From Mesorhizobium sp. B2-1-8 (GTDB lineage Bacteria; Pseudomonadota; Alphaproteobacteria; Rhizobiales; Rhizobiaceae), in NCBI RefSeq assembly GCF_006442545.2, contig NZ_CP083952.1:5185501-5249500 (forward strand): a stretch of DNA of 64,000 bases. The letters are read 5' to 3'. The translations under genes and the position numbers were made by a program. Every line of letters starts with the position of its first letter. Position 1 is the stretch's first letter. Below are positions 8,738-17,668 of this stretch, piece after piece. Under the pieces are notes generated by a model. The model was not told the origin of the DNA and did not search any database. It saw only the letters and a program-made list of their open reading frames with translations.

Positions 8738-10195
8738 TCATGACCAGGGCAGCGAAAACGTCTTCACATTGGTATAGCTCTTCATCGCCTCGATGACGCC
8801 TTCCTTGTAGCCATTACCTGAATCCTTGATGCCGCCGAAGGGCGACATCTCGATGCGGTAGCCCGGCACTTCCCAGATGTTGACCGTGCCGACCTGCAGG
8901 CCGGCGATGTATTTCTGCATGCGGGGAAACGAGTTGGTGCAGACGCCCGACGACAGGCCAAAGGCGGTCGAGTTGGACAGCGCGATCAGTGCCTCGTCAT
9001 CGTCCGGCGCGCGCACGATCGGGATGATCGGCCCGAAGGTCTCTTCCATAACCAGTTCGGATGTGTGCGATACGCGGTCGATGACGATCGGCGGCAACAG
9101 CGCGCCCTGGCGGCCCGGATTGTAAAGGATTTCAGCCCCCTGCTCCGCAGCCATGTGGACGCGGGCTTCGAACAATGCCGCCGCCTTCTCGTGCACGACG
9201 GTGCCAAGGTCGGTCGAGCGGTCCATCGGGTCGCCGAAGCGGATTTTCTTCGCCCGCTCCAGCACCAGCGGCACGAAGCGATCGGCGACGCTCTCCTGGA
9301 CCAGGATGCGCTTGACCGCCGTGCAGCGCTGGCCGGAGTTTTTGGTAGCACCCGCCACGGCGAGATCGGCGGCCTTGGCCAGATCCTCGTCGGAGAGATC
9401 GTTGAGGATGATCAGCGGATCGTTGCCGCCGAGTTCCAGTACCTGACGCTTGTAGCCCGCGGTGCGCGCGATCATCTTGCCAACCGGCACGCCGCCGGTG
9501 AAGGTGATGAGATCGATGTTGTCGTTGGAGATCATCTCGTTGCCGATATCGGCCGGCCAGCCGGTCACAACAGACAGCATTTCCGGCGGCAGGCCGGCTT
9601 CGTAAAGGATGTCGGCCAACAGCAACGCCGTCATCGGCGTCAGTTCGGTCGGCTTCACCACAACGCAATTGTTGGTGGCGATGGCAGGGGCCACCTTGTG
9701 TGAGACCATGTTGAGGGGATGGTTGAACGGCGTGATCGCCGAGATCGCCTTCAAGGGCTCGCGCGTGGTGAAGATCTTGCGCGCCTTGCCATGCGGAGTG
9801 AGGTCGCAGGAGAATATCTGGCCATCATCCTGGATGCACATCTGCGCCGAAAGCGTGAACACGTCATAGGCGCGGCCGACTTCGTAGAGCGAGTCGGTCT
9901 TGGAGATGCCGAGCTCGAGCGTAATCAGATCGGATATTTCTTCCCGGCGCGACGCCAGCGCTTCCGCTGTGCGGAACAGGATCTGCTGGCGCTCGTAGCG
10001 CGTCAGCTTCGACTTGTAGCCGGCGGCGATCTCGAACGCCTGGCGGGCATGCTCGGCACGGCCGGCCGGAACTGTGCCGATGACGGTGTCGTTCCAGGGG
10101 TAACGAACCTCGACCACGCTGTCGGCATCGACTTTCTTGCCGGCAATGCGCATCGGCTCGTGGCGAACTTTGATGGCAGGGTCAAGCTTGGTCAT
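8738..10195 (-). CDS. phnY: Phosphonoacetaldehyde dehydrogenase
   Basis: A 485-residue aldehyde dehydrogenase, the same length as the characterised Sinorhizobium meliloti PhnY. The catalytic nucleophile is Cys291 ([11 protein letters not shown]) and the general base Glu254 (LELGGNDP). Asn158 (TPFNHP) forms the oxyanion site and Lys181 (VVKPTE) contacts NAD. The enzyme oxidises phosphonoacetaldehyde to phosphonoacetate with NAD+. That links PhnW, which makes the aldehyde from AEP, with PhnA, which cleaves the carbon-phosphorus bond. It lies 185 bases after phnA and 71 bases before pbfA on the same strand, consistent with one transcript. The gene is intact. Confidence 0.93.
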   Translation of the reverse strand: MTKLDPAIKVRHEPMRIAGKKVDADSVVEVRYPWNDTVIGTVPAGRAEHARQAFEIAAGYKSKLTRYERQQILFRTAEALASRREEISDLITLELGISKTDSLYEVGRAYDVFTLSAQMCIQDDGQIFSCDLTPHGKARKIFTTREPLKAISAITPFNHPLNMVSHKVAPAIATNNCVVVKPTELTPMTALLLADILYEAGLPPEMLSVVTGWPADIGNEMISNDNIDLITFTGGVPVGKMIARTAGYKRQVLELGGNDPLIILNDLSDEDLAKAADLAVAGATKNSGQRCTAVKRILVQESVADRFVPLVLERAKKIRFGDPMDRSTDLGTVVHEKAAALFEARVHMAAEQGAEILYNPGRQGALLPPIVIDRVSHTSELVMEETFGPIIPIVRAPDDDEALIALSNSTAFGLSSGVCTNSFPRMQKYIAGLQVGTVNIWEVPGYRIEMSPFGGIKDSGNGYKEGVIEAMKSYTNVKTFSLPWS

Positions 10196-10380
10196 GTCGG
10201 TGTTTCCGGGCGCTCAGAGGGCCGTGTTGATTTTTCGGAGGCAGCGGCATCGCGCCTCGGCAATGGCTTCACCCACTCCGTCGCTTTGCGGCGCCACCTC
10301 CCCCCTCCGGAGGGAGAGGAAGGGAGCCAGGGCTGTCGAACTCGAAGCTCGATGGAGTGGGGGTCGACATCTGGCTCAGC
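10196..10380. other. phnA-phnY intergenic region with GC-rich palindrome
   Basis: These 185 bases inside an otherwise compact operon contain a polypurine/polypyrimidine palindrome near 10305-10322 (CCCCTCCGGAGGG core). This kind of dispersed extragenic palindrome occurs between genes in rhizobial genomes and may stabilise or partially terminate the transcript. No open frame or second promoter was recognised. Confidence 0.4.
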
Positions 10381-11637
10381 CTAAGCCAGCGCCGCCGCCA
10401 TGGTCGCGTAGTAGAAAGCGTCGAAGTTGCGCAGCGTGGGTTCGTTCGGCAGGTCCGGCAGCACGCGGTTGACGATGAACGGCACTTCCTGCTCGGTCAG
10501 TCCGCCATGCGAGCGCAGCGGCTCGTTCAGCGCCGCGAGATCATGGCGGTGTTCGCTGGTGCCGATCGTCTTGTTCTTGGTCGAAACCAGCACGATGTCG
10601 CCGATGCGGTCAGCCGGCAGCTCGAAACGCTCGCAGGCATCAGGGCTGTCGACGACTAGCATGATGCCGTCGATCTTGGCCAACCGTGCCATGATGTCGG
10701 CCTGGTCGGCGCCATCAGGCAGATAGGCGGTGGCAAAGGAGCCGAGCGCGCCATGGTGCACGACATAGGGGTCGGTGATCGGCAGTATGACGCGCGCGGC
10801 GTCCTTGCCCAGCCATTCGTCGAGCAAGTCCTGGACGTAAACAACGTCGGGCGAACCGTCCTGCTTGTGCTTGGGCTTCATGCCATGGTCGGCGGTGACG
10901 ACGATCGCGGCGCCCAGCGCATCGAGCTCGGTCAGGTACTTGTCGAACATCTCGTAGAAGGCGTTGGCCTGGGGCACACCCGGTGCGTATTTGTGCTGCA
11001 CATAATCGGTCGTCGTCAGGTACATGACGTCGGGGCGGAATTCCTTGAGCAGCTGGACGCCGGCGGCGAAGACGAATTCCGACAATTCGGCCGAATAGAC
11101 CTCCGGCACCGGCAGGCCGAAATGCTTCGAGGCATTGTCGATGCCGTGCTCGGCCACGGTGGTGGTGTCCGACTTTTCGGCCGAGAAGCACAGCGCGCGG
11201 CCCTCGCCGAAGGCGAGGCCCTTGCCGAGCAGCGCACGCAGCTTGTCCTTGGCGGTGACCACGGCGACCTTGGCGCCGGCATCGTAGAAGGCCTGAAAAA
11301 TGGTCGGCGCGCGCAGGAAGCGCGGGTCGTTCATCATCACTTCCTTGCCGGTCTCGCGCTCGTAGAGATAGTTGCCGCAGATGCCGTGCACCGATGGCGG
11401 GCGACCGGTGGCGATCGACAGGTTGTTGGGATTGGTGAAGCTCGGAATGACCGAGTGGGCAAAGCGCACCGTGCCCTTCTCCTTGATCCTGACCAGGGCC
11501 GGCATCAACCCGGCTTTGATCGCCTCGTCGAGATAGGCCGGCTCGCAGCCATCAAGGCAAATGGCGATGGCCGGCACGCGCGGCCAAGCGTAGGTGCGGC
11601 CGTTGACCGCGACGTTGATCGGAGACATCTGGTTCAT
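10381..11637 (-). CDS. phnA: Phosphonoacetate hydrolase
   Basis: A 418-residue member of the alkaline phosphatase superfamily that hydrolyses phosphonoacetate to acetate and phosphate. The nucleophile region is IPSFTNPNNLS with Thr68. Asp29 (CLDGCEPAYL) and the TADHG segment are zinc ligands seen throughout the family. Length and sequence fit the S. meliloti type enzyme. This cytoplasmic step releases phosphate from AEP, so the cluster can supply phosphorus, carbon and nitrogen. The start at 11637 has GAGGA just upstream and follows the phnW stop by 24 bases, suggesting co-transcription. Confusion with the unrelated E. coli PhnA is ruled out by the sequence. Confidence 0.93.
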   Translation of the reverse strand: MNQMSPINVAVNGRTYAWPRVPAIAICLDGCEPAYLDEAIKAGLMPALVRIKEKGTVRFAHSVIPSFTNPNNLSIATGRPPSVHGICGNYLYERETGKEVMMNDPRFLRAPTIFQAFYDAGAKVAVVTAKDKLRALLGKGLAFGEGRALCFSAEKSDTTTVAEHGIDNASKHFGLPVPEVYSAELSEFVFAAGVQLLKEFRPDVMYLTTTDYVQHKYAPGVPQANAFYEMFDKYLTELDALGAAIVVTADHGMKPKHKQDGSPDVVYVQDLLDEWLGKDAARVILPITDPYVVHHGALGSFATAYLPDGADQADIMARLAKIDGIMLVVDSPDACERFELPADRIGDIVLVSTKNKTIGTSEHRHDLAALNEPLRSHGGLTEQEVPFIVNRVLPDLPNEPTLRNFDAFYYATMAAALA

Positions 11638-11661
11638 CTGGTATCCTCGAAATCGGCCGCT

Positions 11662-12861
11662 TCAGGCGGCGAGTTTGGCACGCTCGGCGATTGCCGCGGC
11701 GGGTGGAGCGGCGGTGTCGACGCCCATTTCATCAAGCGATTGCGCCGCCGCCTCGACGACGCGGCGCATGACATGCTCGTCCATCTGGCCGATGCAGCCG
11801 ACGCGGAAGGAATCCACGACCGTCAGCTTGCCGGGATAGATGATGAAGCCCTTGTCCTTCATCAACTCATAGAAGCGATCGAAGGCGAAGTTAGTGTGAG
11901 CGGGGTTGAAGAAGGTGACGATGATCGGCGACAGCCAGCGGTCCCGAAGCAGCGTCTCGAAGCCGAGTTCGCGCATGCCCGCCACCATGACGTCGCGGTT
12001 CCTGACATAACGGGCACCGCGGCCGGCGACGCCGCCTTCGGCCTCGTGCTGGCGCAAGGCTTCAAGGAAGGCGGCGACGACATGCGTCGGCGGCGTGTAG
12101 CGCCACTGGCCGGTCTTGTTCATGTGCGCCCATTGCGCGTGGACGTCGAGCGACAGCGAGTGGCTGCGCCCCTTGGCGGCTTCCAACTCGCTCTTGCGGG
12201 CGATGATGAAGCCGAAGCCTGGCACGCCCTCGATGCATTTATTGGCGGACGAGACCATTGCCTCGTAGCGGATCTCGTTGACGTCGAGCGCGACGGCGCC
12301 GAACGCGCTCATGGAATCGACGAGCAGCTTGCGACCCTTGGCATGGACGGCCTCGGCGATCTCTGCGACCGGGTTCAAAATGCCGGAGCTGGTCTCGCAA
12401 TGAATGGCGATGACATGCGTGATCGCAGGATCGGCCTCGAGGGCGGCCGCCACCTCATCACCGCGCGGCGGCAAGTAGTCGCCCTTGTCGATCAGTGTAT
12501 AGGCGCGGCCAAGATACTGCATGGTCTGTGCGGCACGCAGGCCGTAGGCGCCGTTGGCCAGCACCAGTACCTTGCCATCCCTGGGCACGAACGAGCCCAG
12601 CATCGCCTCGACGCAGAACGAGCCGCTGCCTTGCATCGGCACGCAGTCGAACTCGCCTTTCGCGTCGCCGGTCAGCGCCAGCAGGCGGCGGCGCATGTCT
12701 GATGTCATGGCGCGGAAGTCGCCGTCCCACGATCCCCAATCGCGCAGCATCGCCTGCTTGACCGAATAGGCCGTGGTGAGCGGCCCGGGGGTCAAAAGAT
12801 AAGGCTCTCCCAGGGCCGGCCTGGCCAGCGGCTCCGCGGCAAATTTCGTCTCGGCGAGCAT
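11662..12861 (-). CDS. phnW: 2-aminoethylphosphonate--pyruvate transaminase
   Basis: A 399-residue class V PLP aminotransferase. Lys208 (VSSANKCIEGVPG) is the predicted Schiff-base lysine and Asp182 (LLVDSMSAFG) pairs with the pyridine nitrogen. The N-terminal LLTPGPLTT and the QGSGSF loop are typical of PhnW. It transfers the amino group of AEP to pyruvate, giving phosphonoacetaldehyde and alanine, the first step of the pathway. The ATG at 12861 has GGAGG just upstream. It is the first gene of the minus-strand operon and is divergent from a LysR regulator 259 bases away. The related serine-glyoxylate aminotransferases are less likely given the neighbours. Confidence 0.93.
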   Translation of the reverse strand: MLAETKFAAEPLARPALGEPYLLTPGPLTTAYSVKQAMLRDWGSWDGDFRAMTSDMRRRLLALTGDAKGEFDCVPMQGSGSFCVEAMLGSFVPRDGKVLVLANGAYGLRAAQTMQYLGRAYTLIDKGDYLPPRGDEVAAALEADPAITHVIAIHCETSSGILNPVAEIAEAVHAKGRKLLVDSMSAFGAVALDVNEIRYEAMVSSANKCIEGVPGFGFIIARKSELEAAKGRSHSLSLDVHAQWAHMNKTGQWRYTPPTHVVAAFLEALRQHEAEGGVAGRGARYVRNRDVMVAGMRELGFETLLRDRWLSPIIVTFFNPAHTNFAFDRFYELMKDKGFIIYPGKLTVVDSFRVGCIGQMDEHVMRRVVEAAAQSLDEMGVDTAAPPAAAIAERAKLAA

Positions 12862-13120
12862 GATGTCCTCCGACAGGTCTTTTGATGTGGCGCCATTGTT
12901 GGCCCAGACGACATATTTGTAAAATCGTTATTTTGTATCGATGTATCGATTGGAACGATAGACGCTGAGCGTATGGGCTTAGGCTGCATGCTGCTCATGA
13001 CGCGGTTGTGAAACATAGGAAGTTCATCCCAGGCATCAGAGGAATCGTTTATTCCTGCCTTTTGACTACCGAGGCTTATGATAAAGTGCAGGCGACTTCG
13101 CGACCCGAAAGGCACACAGG
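12862..13120. promoter_or_regulatory. Divergent control region between phnW and its LysR regulator
   Basis: The 259-base gap should carry promoters for both genes. It contains an AT-rich palindrome ATCGAT-GT-ATCGAT at 12937-12950, framed by ATCGTT at 12924-12929 and its inverse AACGAT at 12954-12959. The nested symmetry around 12942 is a plausible binding site for the adjacent LysR protein. The arrangement resembles other LysR-divergent operons. No -35/-10 pair stands out enough to call. Confidence 0.5.
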
Positions 13121-13990
13121 ATGCGCTACGTTCAGCTGCGAGCCTTTCATCAGGTGGCGATCTCCGGTGGGTTTTCGCGGGCGGCCGAAGCGCTGTTCCT
13201 GACCCAGCCGGCGATATCGGACCAGGTGCGCAAGCTCGAGGAAGAGTATGACGTCCTGCTGTTCAACCGGAACAAGAAGCAGGTTACGCTGACCCATTCC
13301 GGCCAGAAACTGCTCGAAATAACCCACCGCATGTTCGATACCGAGCAGCAGGCGCTCGAACTCCTGACCGAGTCACGCGCCCTGCGTTCCGGTACGCTGC
13401 GCATCGTGGCCGATGCAGCGCACCATCTGCTTCACATCCTCGGCAGCTTCCGGGCCCGCTATCCTGGCGTGCAGGTTTCGGTGCGCGCCGGCAACACCGA
13501 GACTGTGATCAGCAGCCTCTACAGCTACGATGCCGACATCGGCGTGCTGGGCGAAGTGCCTGCCGGGCGCGACTTCGAGGTGCTGAAACTGAACTCGACG
13601 CCGATCATCGCCTTCACCTCGATCGACCATCCGCTGTCGGGGAAGAAATCGCTGACGCTCAAACAGCTGGCGCAGGAATCACTGGTCATGCGCGAGCGTG
13701 GCTCGAAGACGCGCCAGAAGCTGGAAGACCTGGCCGCTGCGTCGAAGGTCGAGCTCAGGCCGGTCATCGAGGCCGAGGGCCGCGAGGCCGTGCGCGAGAT
13801 CGTCGCCTCGGGCGCCGGCATCGGCTTTGTCTCGGCGGCCGAATTCGGCCAGGATTCGCGGCTCGTGCCGATCACAATCGACGCGCCCGAGACCTTGATG
13901 GACGAGGCGCTGATCTGCCTGCGCGAGCGCAGCGGCGGCAAGCTGGTGCGCGCCTTTCTCGACATGGCGCGCTCGATGTCGGCGGATTAG
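13121..13990 (+). CDS. LysR-family regulator of the phosphonate operon (inferred)
   Basis: A 289-residue LysR-type transcription factor. The N-terminal winged helix-turn-helix is residues 1-60 (FSRAAEALFLTQPAISDQV recognition helix). A linker helix follows, then a two-lobe effector-binding domain from about residue 90. It is divergent from phnW, the usual position of a LysR activator of an adjacent catabolic operon, so it probably responds to AEP or phosphonoacetaldehyde and activates phnW-phnA-phnY. The effector cannot be read from sequence. The start ATG lies within a CACAGGATG context, giving a short but usable ribosome binding site. It is followed by an extragenic palindromic repeat and a convergent flavoenzyme gene. 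Confidence 0.88.
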   Translation: MRYVQLRAFHQVAISGGFSRAAEALFLTQPAISDQVRKLEEEYDVLLFNRNKKQVTLTHSGQKLLEITHRMFDTEQQALELLTESRALRSGTLRIVADAAHHLLHILGSFRARYPGVQVSVRAGNTETVISSLYSYDADIGVLGEVPAGRDFEVLKLNSTPIIAFTSIDHPLSGKKSLTLKQLAQESLVMRERGSKTRQKLEDLAAASKVELRPVIEAEGREAVREIVASGAGIGFVSAAEFGQDSRLVPITIDAPETLMDEALICLRERSGGKLVRAFLDMARSMSAD

Positions 13991-13992
13991 TT

Positions 13993-14040
13993 GAGCATGA
14001 TCTCGTCCGAAAACCGGTTCCCACTTTTCGGGATAATGCT
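13993..14040. repeat. Rhizobial extragenic palindromic repeat
   Basis: This 48-base element begins GAGCATGAT and ends ATAATGCT, with CCGAAAA and TTTTCGG arms around ACCGGTTCCCAC. The pattern is a known dispersed intergenic repeat of rhizobial chromosomes. It fills the gap between two convergent genes and overlaps nothing else, so it could act as a bidirectional terminator. Its presence supports a Rhizobiales host. Confidence 0.75.
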
Positions 14041-16518
14041 TTAGGCCGCGACCTTGATCTCCACCGCATCGGCTTTCACCCGCTCCGACCTCGGGTCATA
14101 GGGGCTGCGCAGATGCGCCGTGGCGGTGTGGCGCACACCGGCCAGATCGATCTCGAAATGACCGCTGCTCAGGAACGAGGCGTCGACGCCCGCTTCGTGC
14201 TCGATCAGCCCGAGCGCCACCGAACGGCCTAGCGTATGGCCATAAGCGGCCGAGCGGACCTCGCCGACCGGTCTGCCGTCGCGCAGGATCAATTCGCCGC
14301 CCCACAGCATCGGCTCGGCATCGTCTGTTGTGAACAGCACGATGCGCCTGGCCGGTGCCGACGAGGGTTTCGCGGCGGCGAGCGCATCACGCCCGATGAA
14401 GCCGCCCGGCTTGTCCATCGCGACGGCAAAGCCAAGCCCCGCCTGCCACGGGTTGATGTCGGGCGTCAGTTCGCGGCCCCAAGCGCGAAAACCCTTCTCG
14501 ATGCGTAGGGCATCAAGCGCGTAGTAGCCGGCGTCGATCAGACCGGACTCCCTGCCGGCTTCATGCAGCGCCTCGTAGACTCCGACGGCGAATTCGGTCG
14601 GCACGATCAGTTCCCAGCCGAGCTCACCGACATAGGTCATGCGATTGGCATAGGCGGTGGCATAGCCGATATCGATTTCGCGGATGGTGGCGAAGGGGAA
14701 GCCAGTGTTGGAAAAATCCGCCGATGACAGTTTGCCCAAGAGGTCGCGCGAACGCGGCCCCATCAAGGCGAGCACGGCATAGGCGGAGGTGACGTCGGTC
14801 AGGACGGCATGCGCGCCCGCCGGGATGTTCTTGACGATCCAGTCGGCGTCGTGGACTGCCTGCGCGGAACCGGTGACGATGAGGAACTTTTCCGCGCCCA
14901 ACCGCATCACGGTGAGATCGCTTTCGTAACCGCCGCGCACGTTGAGCACGCCCGTGTAGACCGACGTGCCGATCGGCACATCGATGTCGCCGGCGCATAT
15001 GCGGCTCAGCACGACACAGGCGTCGCGGCCCTGGACAAGAAGCTTGGCGAAGGAGGTCTGGTCGAAGACAGCGACGGCTTCACGCGTCGCCTTCATCTCG
15101 CGCCGCACCGCCTCGTGCCAATTCTGGCGGCCGAAGGCATAGTCGTTCTCGGCCTTCTCTCCTGGTGCCGCGAACCAATTGGCGCGCTCCCAGCCCATCT
15201 TGGAGCCGAAGCAGGCACCCTTGGCAGCAAGCCGGTCGTAAAGCGGAGAGCGGCGGAAGGGCCGCGCGCTGTCCAATTCGCGGTTCGGCCACGGCATGGC
15301 GTAATGAAGGCCGAGCGTCTCCTTGACGCGGTCATGCAGCCAGCGCGGATTGTTGTTGAACGAGGCGAAGCGCCTGATGTCGACCGGCCATAAATCCATG
15401 GTCGGCGCGCCGTTGACGATCCACTCGGCCAGCGCCTTGCCGGCGCCCCCGGCACTGGCAATGCCCATCGAATTGAAACCGGCGCCGACATAGAAATTCT
15501 TTAACTCCGGCGCCTCGCCGAGGAGGAAATTGTTGTCAGGCGTGAAGCTCTCGGGACCGTTGTAGAATTTCTTGACTTCGGCCTGCGCCAGCTGCGGCAC
15601 GCGTACCAGCGCGTTTTCCATCAGGATCTCGAACTGATCCCAGTCGTCAGGCAGCAGCGCGAATTCGAAATTTTCGGGAATGCCGTTCATGCCCCACGGC
15701 TTGGCATGCGGCTCGAAGCCGCCCATGACCAGGCCGCCAACCTCTTCCTTGAAGTAGATGAAGCCATCGGGGTCGCGCATGACGGGCAGATCCGGATGCA
15801 CGCCTTCTATCCGGCTGGTGACGATGTACATATGCTCGGCCGAATGCAGCGGCACCGAGACGCCGCACATCAGCCCGACCTTGCGCGCCCATTGGCCGGC
15901 GCAATTGACGACGATCTCGGCGGCGACGTCGCCATGGTCGGTCTCGACACCGCAGGCGACGCCGTTCCTGACATTGATGCCGATGACCTTGACCCGCTCG
16001 AATATCTTGGCGCCACCATGGCGCGCGCCCTTGGCAAGCGATTGCGTGAGATCGGTCGGATTGGCCTTGCCGTCTCCGGGCAGCCAGACGGCGCCGACGA
16101 GGTCGTCGACAGCCATGACCGGCCACAGCTCGGCGGCTTCGCGGGGCGAAATGACATCGATCTCGACCCCTTGGGCACGCGCCGACGCGGCCGTGCGTTT
16201 TAACACCGTCATGCGGTCGGCAGTGCGCGCCACCGACAGCGAGCCGCAATTCTTCCAGCCCGTGGCAAGACCGGTCTCGGCCTCCAGTTCGCTGTAGAGC
16301 TGCGTGGAATATCGGATCAGGCTGGTCATGTTGGAATGGCTGCGCAGCTGGCCGACAAGACCAGCCGCGTGCCATGTGGTGCCGCCGCTGAGCTGCCCCT
16401 GCTCGAGCAGCACCACATCGCTCCAGCCCAGTTTGGTCAGATGATAGGCGACCGAACAACCGATGATGCCGCCGCCGACGATGACGATTCGAGCCTGAGT
16501 CGGGAATTCCTGCGCCAC
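14041..16518 (-). CDS. FAD-dependent oxidoreductase with GcvT domain (dimethylglycine/sarcosine dehydrogenase-like)
   Basis: An 825-residue enzyme with an N-terminal FAD amine oxidase domain (IVGGGIIG near 14-20) and a C-terminal aminomethyltransferase (GcvT) folate-binding domain from roughly residue 430. His50 in the GTTWHAAG motif is the position that carries covalent FAD in dimethylglycine dehydrogenase. Such enzymes demethylate or oxidise secondary and tertiary amines and pass one-carbon units to tetrahydrofolate. Recurrent FAD-dependent oxidases occur in AEP clusters and act on AEP or N-methyl-AEP, so an N-methylated phosphonate is a reasonable candidate substrate. That is inference; betaine-derived amines are the alternative. 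The GTG at 16518 was chosen (GGGAG upstream) over an in-frame TTG at 16536. Confidence 0.82.
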   Translation of the reverse strand: MAQEFPTQARIVIVGGGIIGCSVAYHLTKLGWSDVVLLEQGQLSGGTTWHAAGLVGQLRSHSNMTSLIRYSTQLYSELEAETGLATGWKNCGSLSVARTADRMTVLKRTAASARAQGVEIDVISPREAAELWPVMAVDDLVGAVWLPGDGKANPTDLTQSLAKGARHGGAKIFERVKVIGINVRNGVACGVETDHGDVAAEIVVNCAGQWARKVGLMCGVSVPLHSAEHMYIVTSRIEGVHPDLPVMRDPDGFIYFKEEVGGLVMGGFEPHAKPWGMNGIPENFEFALLPDDWDQFEILMENALVRVPQLAQAEVKKFYNGPESFTPDNNFLLGEAPELKNFYVGAGFNSMGIASAGGAGKALAEWIVNGAPTMDLWPVDIRRFASFNNNPRWLHDRVKETLGLHYAMPWPNRELDSARPFRRSPLYDRLAAKGACFGSKMGWERANWFAAPGEKAENDYAFGRQNWHEAVRREMKATREAVAVFDQTSFAKLLVQGRDACVVLSRICAGDIDVPIGTSVYTGVLNVRGGYESDLTVMRLGAEKFLIVTGSAQAVHDADWIVKNIPAGAHAVLTDVTSAYAVLALMGPRSRDLLGKLSSADFSNTGFPFATIREIDIGYATAYANRMTYVGELGWELIVPTEFAVGVYEALHEAGRESGLIDAGYYALDALRIEKGFRAWGRELTPDINPWQAGLGFAVAMDKPGGFIGRDALAAAKPSSAPARRIVLFTTDDAEPMLWGGELILRDGRPVGEVRSAAYGHTLGRSVALGLIEHEAGVDASFLSSGHFEIDLAGVRHTATAHLRSPYDPRSERVKADAVEIKVAA

Positions 16519-16602
16519 GATGAAACGATCTCCCAAAGGTGATGGGGGTCAACATAACTAAAGGGGCACAGATATCAACACAAAATGCAACAAATAATCA
16601 CA

Positions 16603-17391
16603 TTAAGTGCCGACTATGAGCTTTGGCCCTTTGCGCTCCAGCGCCTCGATGGTGGAGGAGGGCGGCGGTACATCCACGATGACGCCTGCCGCCAGTTCGA
16701 AGCGTGGAATGCGCAGCGGCGTCAGACGCCCGAATTTCGAATTGTCGAGCACGAAATAAGCCTTACTGGCCGTGGCCACCATGCGCGAGCGCTGCTCGGC
16801 GCCGTTGCGCGTGAAGTCGGTGACCTCGCCGTCAGGCGACAGCCCGCCGCCACCAAGAAATGCTACGTCAACGCGAAAGCGGCTGATCGCCTCCAGCGCA
16901 TCGATACCGATGGCCGCTTCTTCGGCCGGGTCGATCTCACCGCCAAGCATATGAACGCGCACATTGGGCTGGCGACACATATGCAGCGCGATCGACAAGC
17001 TGGTCGTGCAGATCGTCAGGCTTTGCCGGCGGTCCAGAGCGTGCGCAACGGCGAGTGTGGTGGTGCCTGAATCGAGGAAGACCACCATGCCATCCTCAAC
17101 TAGGCCGGCCGCGGTCCGACCAATCGCGGCCTTGCCGGCCGCATTCTCCTGGCTGCGTTCGTTGAGCGCCGGTTCGGTCGCCTCGAACAGCGTGGCCCCG
17201 CCATGGACGATGTCGAGCTGACCTCGATCGGCCAGATGTTTCAGGTCGCGGCGGATCGTCTCCCGCGACACGTGGAAGAAATTGGCCAGATCGGTGATCC
17301 CGACCGAGCCGACTGCAGCGAGACGTCTCAGGATTTCATCGTGGCGGCGCGGCGCAAGTGCGCGCCCCGCTGCAGATTGCGATACCGACAT
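16603..17391 (-). CDS. DeoR/GlpR-family transcriptional regulator
   Basis: A 262-residue regulator with an N-terminal DeoR helix-turn-helix (residues about 18-60, including VSRETIRRDLKHL) and a C-terminal sensor domain related to sugar-phosphate isomerases (DSGTTTLAVAHAL, residues about 105-117). Members usually repress a neighbouring operon until a phosphorylated metabolite binds. It lies just upstream of the FAD oxidoreductase gene on the same strand (84 bases apart) and probably controls it. The ATG at 17391 was chosen because MSVSQSA begins the conserved region. The longer open frame to 17529 has no recognisable content. The effector is unknown. Confidence 0.85.
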   Translation of the reverse strand: MSVSQSAAGRALAPRRHDEILRRLAAVGSVGITDLANFFHVSRETIRRDLKHLADRGQLDIVHGGATLFEATEPALNERSQENAAGKAAIGRTAAGLVEDGMVVFLDSGTTTLAVAHALDRRQSLTICTTSLSIALHMCRQPNVRVHMLGGEIDPAEEAAIGIDALEAISRFRVDVAFLGGGGLSPDGEVTDFTRNGAEQRSRMVATASKAYFVLDNSKFGRLTPLRIPRFELAAGVIVDVPPPSSTIEALERKGPKLIVGT

Positions 17392-17668
17392 GGCGCCACT
17401 TTGACGGAGGGACGGCCATGTTGCAAGATGTGGCGTTGCGCGCGAGTTACCTTCGGGGCGGATGCTGCCGAATGTTCCATCACAATGCCATACACGTCCG
17501 CGCACTGGTGGATCGGCTCCCCAAAGCAATAGCCTGGTCGTGTTTCGGCCGCAACGATGGTATTCTGTAACAAGCAGTCGATCGTTATCGGACCGACGTC
17601 ACCAGGGCTTCGATGACACCGTGATGGCGAGGCTTCCGACTGAACGTCAGAATTCCACACTGCCTTTT

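Noticed and set aside
10753..12702. 649-codon open frame on the plus strand opposite phnA and phnW
   Set aside because: Both opposite genes are clearly recognised enzymes with catalytic residues in place; the antisense reading has no domain.
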